Assembly: GCA_943354045.1 (NCBI GenBank)
Contig: CALRBF010000001.1
Location: 361,074 to 425,073, forward strand
Length of the DNA stretch: 64,000 nucleotides
Direction of reading: 5' to 3'
Source: Parcubacteria group bacterium
Lineage (GTDB): Bacteria; Patescibacteria; Paceibacteria; SW-4-49-11
Both the position numbers and the translations under genes were made by a program. Of the stretch, positions 58,330 to 64,000 are shown in pieces; position 1 is the first letter of the stretch; each line of letters starts with the position of its first letter. The notes beneath the pieces are model-generated. The model worked only from the letters and a program-made list of their open reading frames with translations, ran no database searches and was not told where the DNA came from.

Positions 58330-60192
58330 ATGAAATACAAATATATTGTCATAGCTATACTTATATACATATTTCCAGTATTAGCATCTGCCGAAACAAT
58401 AGTCAGTTTTGATTCAGAAATGCGTATTAACCAAGATCGTAGTATTGATGTAACTGAAAAAATAAATTATGATTCAGAAGGGTTGGAAAGACAAGGTATA
58501 TTTCGTACTCTAGCTCTAGATAGAAAATTTGTTAGTAATATCCAGGTTTTTAGAGATAATGTACCAGAACCAATATTAATCACAAGAGATTGGTTGAATA
58601 ATAATATAGATATTAGAATAGGGCAGGAGGGAGTGTATTTTACAGGCATTAGACAATACACAGTTAAATACAAATATAATAACATTATTCAAGCAGATAA
58701 TAATTTAGATATATTAAAGCATAGTATTACCGGGAATAATTGGCAAATGCCAATAGATAAATCTTCTGCAACTATCATATTATCAAAGAGTTTGAATCCT
58801 AGTGATATTATACAAATACAATGTGAGATAATAGATAGTAAAAATAAAGCCTCTGATAAATGTCAAAGTACTCAGATTAGTGATAAAATCATTCAATTTA
58901 TTTATAACAAAACTATCCCTCAAAACAGTGGTTTCGAGATTAATTTTAAAATTAATAAAGATATATTAGATGAAGCTCCCTTGTACTCCAGAATAGATAT
59001 AGATAGAAATATTGGATTATTAATATTACTTATAGGTATAATATTTTTTACAATAATTTGGCTAATTTGGTATAAGAATAAAAGTATAAAACATGAAAGT
59101 GTAGTCCAATATACCCCACCCCAAAATCTAAGTCCAGCAGGAGTAGGTTATCTCAGGAATCAAGCTCCTTATCCAAGGCTGATTTCAGCTCTCATGATAT
59201 CCTTAGCTAGACAAGGCATTATCAAAATAACACAAAACTTTGATAAAAATTTTTGGCAAAGATCTAAATATAACTTTGAGCTCATAAATAAGAAAAAAGC
59301 ACAAGAAGTTAAATATATGGGAGAAGCAATATTATTGGAGTCATTGTTTCAATCATATCATATGCCATTAGATATGTTTTTCAAAAAAGAGAATTTGAAG
59401 TATGATTACTATATTAATATAAAACAACATCTGGTTATATTGACATTATCATCTATAACATATATCTTCATTAACAATGGATTATTTATATTTTTTATAT
59501 CATACTTTATATATCTAATATTTTGGATGGCAATAGTAGGCTCCTCTAGACATAACTATATATCATTGTATATAAGAATATATAGTGAAGAAATTACAAG
59601 GTATTATGTTGCTTTACCATCAGTTATAAAATTTTTATTGTCTAGAACAAAGATATTTTATGTGATTTTGATAGTATTACTCTACTTTCTAGGTTTTTCA
59701 ATTATATCCATGTCTATAACTATTATTTTTATGATGACAATGTTTTTAAATAATATTAAGACAAAAAGAACTTCTGAAGGAGATGAGATGATGGCATATA
59801 TCTTAGGTTTCGAAGAATACATAGTAGTAGCTGAAAAACATCGACTAGATTTTCAAGGAAAAAATTATCTATTCTTTGAGTTATTACCGTATGCGATAGC
59901 TTTAGGACATGAAAATATTTGGGTGAAAGCCTTTGAGGGTATGACTATTGATAATCCAACTTGGTATGATGGAGGAACTTTATTAAATAGCAATTTTTCA
60001 ACCAATTCATTTTATAGAGAAATATTTAATAGTATGAGCAATCATAAACCTAGTACAATTTTAGAAAATTTAATGTCTAATATTAATTCTAAAGATAATG
60101 GTAGTGGATCTTGGGGTTCTATATTTGGTCGTGGTGGAGGATTCGGTCGCGGAGGTGGCTTTGGTCGCGGAGGCGGTGGAGGTAGCTGGTAA
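58330..60192 (+). CDS. DUF2207 membrane protein, copy 2
   Basis: The 620-residue paralog of the preceding gene has the same signal peptide style (IFPVLASAETI), DUF2207 domain, helices and a Gly/Arg tail (GRGGGFGRGGGFGRGGGGGS, W). It is more AT-rich and more diverged in the middle than copy 1. The start is MKYKYIV at 58330; an upstream in-frame extension overlaps copy 1 in its Gly-rich tail and is rejected. Confidence 0.86.
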   Translation: MKYKYIVIAILIYIFPVLASAETIVSFDSEMRINQDRSIDVTEKINYDSEGLERQGIFRTLALDRKFVSNIQVFRDNVPEPILITRDWLNNNIDIRIGQEGVYFTGIRQYTVKYKYNNIIQADNNLDILKHSITGNNWQMPIDKSSATIILSKSLNPSDIIQIQCEIIDSKNKASDKCQSTQISDKIIQFIYNKTIPQNSGFEINFKINKDILDEAPLYSRIDIDRNIGLLILLIGIIFFTIIWLIWYKNKSIKHESVVQYTPPQNLSPAGVGYLRNQAPYPRLISALMISLARQGIIKITQNFDKNFWQRSKYNFELINKKKAQEVKYMGEAILLESLFQSYHMPLDMFFKKENLKYDYYINIKQHLVILTLSSITYIFINNGLFIFFISYFIYLIFWMAIVGSSRHNYISLYIRIYSEEITRYYVALPSVIKFLLSRTKIFYVILIVLLYFLGFSIISMSITIIFMMTMFLNNIKTKRTSEGDEMMAYILGFEEYIVVAEKHRLDFQGKNYLFFELLPYAIALGHENIWVKAFEGMTIDNPTWYDGGTLLNSNFSTNSFYREIFNSMSNHKPSTILENLMSNINSKDNGSGSWGSIFGRGGGFGRGGGFGRGGGGGSW

Positions 60193-60201
60193 GCTTATAT
60201 A

Positions 60202-60621
60202 TTAATAATTATTATTTCTTGAAGAGATTAAAATTAATATAGAAAATAAAATTATTATAGGCCAGAATGCTTGCCCAATATAACGAACTCCAATGAGATT
60301 AAATTTCATGATAAGTATTATAGTAGCTAACCCTACTATAATTATGGCCTCAATAACAGGTTTCGATTCAGACACAACTAATCTATAGATAGCAAAGGCT
60401 ATTAACCCAATAGGTAATAATAATCCTAGAGGACTTCTAGCTATATCATATAAGAATAAAATAGTTGTTGATCTAATTGTATTGCTAATACTAGAAGTAT
60501 AAGGTCCCCAAGCAGTTTGATATGTAAACTTAAACGGAAGAGAAATAATTTTTAAACTTTCAAGGAAAAGAACTGTACTTAAGACAAGTAATATAGAAGA
60601 AAAGAAAGATTTAATAGACAT
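60202..60621 (-). CDS. Hypothetical membrane protein, four helices
   Basis: The 139 residues have four hydrophobic helices (FFSSILLVLSTVLFLE; LLLPIGLIAFAIYRLVV; AIIIVGLATIILIMKF; FWPIIILFSILILIS). It lies downstream of the ABC-2 permease on the same strand (32-base gap) and may be an accessory subunit. Family unknown. Confidence 0.6.
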   Translation of the reverse strand: MSIKSFFSSILLVLSTVLFLESLKIISLPFKFTYQTAWGPYTSSISNTIRSTTILFLYDIARSPLGLLLPIGLIAFAIYRLVVSESKPVIEAIIIVGLATIILIMKFNLIGVRYIGQAFWPIIILFSILILISSRNNNY

Positions 60622-60653
60622 AATAATAGGTGGTTATATTATTTTTATTTTCC

Positions 60654-62327
60654 CTAAGCAATAATTTCTCCAGAATATTCAAATTTTTCAGTAGCCCGAT
60701 AAGTTAAACTTGTAAATAGGAGACTAAGAAGAGTAATTAATAATATCAATAAGGTAGCTAAATCTATTGTAGTGAGAGCTAAATACATAATATAAGATAT
60801 AATTAAGCTTCCCCCAAGAGCAAGTGTAGTAAAAGCAAGACCAGGTAATGTAGTAGATAATGTTTCAGGATCGCTAGAAAAACGATTTGGATATCGTACA
60901 GACAAGAATATAGCAAGTTGCACAATCAAGATAACAGAAAGACCAAAAATAATCCAATAGATAACAGCAGGGAAAAACTCAAAATTTAAAAGGACAAAAT
61001 TTGCAATAAGCAAAGGACTCCCAATCAAAGTAAATAATCCTGTATATATTAATAATTTACCGACCGCAATATTCCAAAGAGAAATTGGAGCCACACCTAA
61101 TATCCAGGCGACTTTTCGCTCAGCACTAAAAGTAGGGAATACAAATCGGAGTGCAAGAGCACTAATAAAGTATAATCCAATAGCAAGAATCAAAGGATAA
61201 ACAAAATTAGGAATATTTTCAACAGGACCATAAGTAGCCGCATTACTAGTAACTCGCCAACTCACAGCAGTTTGAGTACCCCAAAGAGCAATAACAATCA
61301 ATAACCATAGGAGATTTTTTTTATCTCTCCAAATAAGAAGCAATTCTTTATCAATAATAGTATGCACAATGCTTGATGAAGGGAAATTATAAGGCTTATA
61401 ATTGGGGGTAACAACATTTTTATCAGCTACATAATTACCTTCCTGTAATAATTGCCAAATAGACAAATACTGAATACGAAGTAGACCATAGAGAGCTATA
61501 AGTACTGTAAAAGAAAGAAAAACTAATATTATTACATATCTAACTCCAAATGAAGTAGAATCAAATAAAACATTATGTAAAATTTGAGAAATACCAAATG
61601 TAGGTAGTAATATTAATTTTTCTCGAAGGCTATCAATTTGTTCAACAGAACTCCCATCAAAGAATTGTACGAAATCCTGAGGAATAGCAGTACGCCATAA
61701 TCCAATGGCAACAAAGATAGAGAATATAATCAAAATTACTATAGCTCGAGATTGAGTGACGATATTCCTCTTCAGAAGCTGAGATAATCCCTGCAATATA
61801 TAAATACTCACAAGATAGGAAAAGGTACCAGTTACACTAGCAGTAATAATCAAAGCAATAGTTAAAAGAAAACTCAATATGAATCCAAACCAACTAATAC
61901 CAGTAAAATTCCCAACAGCTAATAAAACGGGAGTAATAATAGCTAAAAAAATCCAAAGACTAGAAGTCAAAAGCTGAAATAATTGAATAAAAGCTAAAAT
62001 AGAAAATGACGGAGTAATTGCAATCCACTGATAATTCCTTCGAGCAAATCCAGAGGCAATAATCAGAATACTATTAACAAATCCCAAAACAAATATCAGC
62101 AATCCAAATAATTGAATAATATAGAATTGCAATCCATTTTGCAATTCACTATTATTGCTGATAAATGTCAATCCTCCAAAAGTAATAGCATAAATTGCAG
62201 CAGCTACCAAAGCAATAATAATTAAGAATAGACTAATAGTAAAAACTCGAGTAAATCGTTCACGAGATAAGTACCTTTTGATAACTTGCCCAGGATAAGA
62301 CAAGAATAATCCAAATGAATCCGACAT
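60654..62327 (-). CDS. ABC-2 type transporter permease
   Basis: The 557-residue membrane protein has about 12 to 14 helices in two groups separated by a hydrophilic part (IVHTIIDKELLLIWRDKKNL). A phrase FPTFSAERKVAWILGVAPIS resembles the ABC-2 family motif. It follows the ATPase gene by 6 bases, so the two form a transporter; substrate unknown. Confidence 0.8.
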   Translation of the reverse strand: MSDSFGLFLSYPGQVIKRYLSRERFTRVFTISLFLIIIALVAAAIYAITFGGLTFISNNSELQNGLQFYIIQLFGLLIFVLGFVNSILIIASGFARRNYQWIAITPSFSILAFIQLFQLLTSSLWIFLAIITPVLLAVGNFTGISWFGFILSFLLTIALIITASVTGTFSYLVSIYILQGLSQLLKRNIVTQSRAIVILIIFSIFVAIGLWRTAIPQDFVQFFDGSSVEQIDSLREKLILLPTFGISQILHNVLFDSTSFGVRYVIILVFLSFTVLIALYGLLRIQYLSIWQLLQEGNYVADKNVVTPNYKPYNFPSSSIVHTIIDKELLLIWRDKKNLLWLLIVIALWGTQTAVSWRVTSNAATYGPVENIPNFVYPLILAIGLYFISALALRFVFPTFSAERKVAWILGVAPISLWNIAVGKLLIYTGLFTLIGSPLLIANFVLLNFEFFPAVIYWIIFGLSVILIVQLAIFLSVRYPNRFSSDPETLSTTLPGLAFTTLALGGSLIISYIMYLALTTIDLATLLILLITLLSLLFTSLTYRATEKFEYSGEIIA

Positions 62328-62333
62328 ATTTTT

Positions 62334-63059
62334 TTATTTATCTAAATAATTTTTATACACTGCATCAAGAGAGGTTTTGGTAGGAAGATGAGCTTTGTTA
62401 GCTAATTCTTCATAAGTTCCTTCAGCTATAATTTTACCCTTTTCAAATATACCAATGCGACTAGCCAATTCTTGAGCTACAAATAAAGTATGAGTAACCA
62501 TCAGAATAGTACCACCTTCTTTGACAAATGTATCAAAAATATGTTTAGTAAGATCGATACTAATAGGATCAAGCCCTACAATAGGCTCATCAATAAAGAG
62601 AATAGCAGGATCATGCAATAGAGCTGCAATAATAGAATATTTTTGCTTATATCCACGAGAATAATCCTGATACAATTGATTTTCGGTACCAGTAAGCTTA
62701 TACAGTTTTAATAATTTACGAATATTACGCATTCTCTCATCAACAGGAAGATTATATAGAGCACCCACAAAATTGAGAAATTCAAAACCAGTCATCCCAT
62801 CCCAAATTGTAGGTTCATCAGGAATATATCCAATAAAAGATTTAGCATTCTGAGGCTCATCCACAATACTAACCCCATCAAGAAGAATATCCCCTTCGGT
62901 AGGCTTCAATAAACCCGTCAATAATTTGATAAGAGTACTTTTACCTGCACCATTAGGACCAATAAGAGCATAAAATTCACCTTTTTTGATAGTTAAATCA
63001 AGATTATGGATAACAGTTTTGTTCTTGAACTTTTTACTCACTCCTTTTAACTCAATCAT
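62334..63059 (-). CDS. ABC transporter ATP-binding protein
   Basis: The 241-residue ATPase has Walker A IGPNGAGKST, Q-loop IGYIPDEPTIWDGMTG, an altered signature YSRGYKQKYSII, Walker B AILFIDEPIVGLDP, and H-loop LMVTHTLFVA. It is the first gene of the ABC-2 operon and pairs with the large permease downstream. Confidence 0.92.
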   Translation of the reverse strand: MIELKGVSKKFKNKTVIHNLDLTIKKGEFYALIGPNGAGKSTLIKLLTGLLKPTEGDILLDGVSIVDEPQNAKSFIGYIPDEPTIWDGMTGFEFLNFVGALYNLPVDERMRNIRKLLKLYKLTGTENQLYQDYSRGYKQKYSIIAALLHDPAILFIDEPIVGLDPISIDLTKHIFDTFVKEGGTILMVTHTLFVAQELASRIGIFEKGKIIAEGTYEELANKAHLPTKTSLDAVYKNYLDK

Positions 63060-63455
63060 ATATGTTTATTATTTTTTATCCTAAATTTATTATAACATAT
63101 CTTTTATAATAAATATAGAATAGGGTAGACTGAGCTTCTTCCCTTCTGTCCTCCCTTGGGGGAGCTTTCGTCCCTCCTATATTTATTTAGGAGGGGGTGG
63201 ACAGCTTTGCTGGACGGGGTGGAAATGTATTTTGTTCCTTGAGCTTTTGTCTCCCTTCGGAGGGGGAGTCTGAAAGACGGGGGTGGATGTATTTGTCCTC
63301 AAGTTTTCTGTCTCCCTTAGGAGGCTTTCGTCCCTCCTATATTTATTTAGGAGGGGGAGTGCCCGCAGGCGGAGGGTGGATTGTAGTTAATTCATAATTC
63401 TTTTTCCCTATGCTATAATAATGCTATACAATAAATCAAAATTTGACACATTAAT
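63060..63455. repeat. Gene-free region with two inverted copies of the interspersed repeat
   Basis: Copies at 63150-63197 and 63312-63357, both in opposite orientation to 51865. They contain GCTTTCGTCCCTCC, TATATTTATTTAGGAGGGGG. The phrases GGACGGGGTGG and GTGGATTGTAG also recur at 46190 and 51840. The last 60 bases hold ATGCTATAATA, shared with the leader of rhuM gene 1 (about 1988). Confidence 0.75.
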
Positions 63456-64000
63456 ATGAAAAATGAAATAGTTTTATATACACCTGATGAATTTGCAAAA
63501 CACATTGAAGTTAGAGTTCAAAATGACACCGTTTGGCTCAATAGACAACAATTAGCATTATTATTTGAAAGAGATGTAAAAACAATTGGTAAACATATAG
63601 CCAATGTTTTGGATGAAGAGTTAGCCGGCCTCCCAGTTGTCGCAAAATTTGCGACAACTGCCTCTGATGGGAAGGTTTATCAAATAGAACACTATAATTT
63701 AGAAATGATTATCTCGATTGGGTATCGTGTCAAATCACAAAAAGGTATACAGTTTAGGATATGGGCAAACCAAATCTTGAAAGATTATTTACTCAAAGGC
63801 TATGCATTGAATAACCGAATAAACAGAATAGAAGATAATATTCAATCTCTAAGTGAAAAAGTCAATCGAATAGATCTACAAATACATACCAATACAATCC
63901 CCACCCAAGGAGTATTCTTCGAAGGACAAGTATTCGACGCCTATGAACTATTCTCAAAGATAATTCGCAAAGCCAAAAGCCATATAATCCTTATAGACAA
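63456..64000 (+). CDS. RhuM-family protein, gene 2 (3' end outside window)
   Basis: The frame opens at the ATG at 63456 (MKNEIVLYTPDEF) and runs off the window. It has family phrases VRVQNDTVWLNRQQLALLFE, HYNLEMIISIGYRVKS, FRIWANQILKDYLLKGY, then a coiled coil and a GQVFDAYELFSKIIRKAKSH, IILID segment, which in relatives begins a phospholipase-D-like C-terminal domain. It is a different subfamily from gene 1. It holds a 27-nt palindrome encoding VVAKFATT at the position matching gene 1. Confidence 0.85.
   Translation, partial: MKNEIVLYTPDEFAKHIEVRVQNDTVWLNRQQLALLFERDVKTIGKHIANVLDEELAGLPVVAKFATTASDGKVYQIEHYNLEMIISIGYRVKSQKGIQFRIWANQILKDYLLKGYALNNRINRIEDNIQSLSEKVNRIDLQIHTNTIPTQGVFFEGQVFDAYELFSKIIRKAKSHIILID
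63634..63660. repeat. Perfect 27-nt palindrome inside rhuM gene 2
   Basis: Arms CAGTTGTCGCAAA and TTTGCGACAACTG with one central base. Compared with 2246-2272, four arm positions differ and all four are compensated in the other arm. Confidence 0.9.

Noticed and set aside
63197..63397. Open frame within the repeat copies at 63150-63357
   Set aside because: The translation simply reads the repeat sequence; similar false frames appear at other repeat copies.
1..64000. Recoded TGA (Gly) as in Gracilibacteria/Absconditabacteria
   Set aside because: Genes with clear homologs end at TGA at the expected length (for example pgl), and RF2 is present.
1..64000. CRISPR array
   Set aside because: No regularly spaced short direct repeats with unique spacers and no cas genes. 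The repeats found are intergenic and irregular.

Overview
The window is AT-rich, gene-dense bacterial DNA that uses TAA, TAG and TGA as ordinary stops; a release factor 2 gene is present. The best fit is a Candidate Phyla Radiation (Patescibacteria) genome. Pointers are very short intergenic gaps, few Shine-Dalgarno sequences, many small secreted or membrane proteins of unknown function, pseudopilin-like proteins, an intron-bearing tRNA, and a salvage-style metabolism. The exact lineage cannot be fixed from the sequence alone.

Layout. 1-3.2 kb: the 3' part of a pseudopilin-like gene fused to GC-rich phage/lectin-like domains, then a RhuM-family gene between direct repeats. 3.2-31 kb: mostly housekeeping. 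It holds 6-phosphogluconolactonase, an amino acid permease, uvrB, a receiver protein, DUF3048, holA, a repeat-rich secreted protein behind a G10 tract, rpsT, the rpsF-ssb-rpsR cluster, ychF, prfB, ftsE-ftsX, dcd, a double ThyX-like protein, a heterodimeric ABC exporter, two paralogous anchored proteins, rluB-like, a lipase-like hydrolase, a PadR-like regulator and alr. 31-35.8 kb: an accessory stretch with a GC-rich orphan ORF, speD, and a cyanobacterial-type aldehyde-deformylating oxygenase. 35.9-40.9 kb: a complete NAD salvage regulon (nadV, nadM-Nudix, nrtR, pnuC, nadR) with palindromic operator candidates on its promoters. 40.9-43.1 kb: two tandem cassettes abutting a tRNA-Asn gene that is split by a group I intron with an HNH endonuclease. 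43-49.3 kb: hisS, xthA, gpmA, class I aldolase and others. 49.4-50.6 kb: heliorhodopsin and a LiaF-like membrane protein. 50.7-51.05 kb: tRNA-Ala followed by a 219-bp element that duplicates its 3' end. 51-63 kb: cyclophilin, Hsp20 with a CIRCE-like operator, a bactofilin-like protein, ccdA, two DUF2207 proteins and an ABC-2 transporter. The window ends inside a second RhuM gene.

Most unusual observations. (1) Small tRNA-3'-end-linked elements at tRNA-Ala and tRNA-Asn share a conserved core inside a stem that differs by compensatory changes, so they look like a structured RNA that inserts at tRNA genes. (2) Both RhuM genes carry a perfect 27-nt palindrome at the same codons; its inner arms differ in compensating pairs. 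(3) An aldehyde-deformylating oxygenase, an enzyme typical of cyanobacteria, is present with foreign base composition, and GC-rich LamG-like domains are fused to a pilin. Together (3) suggests gene capture from a cyanobacterial host or its phages; that is inference.
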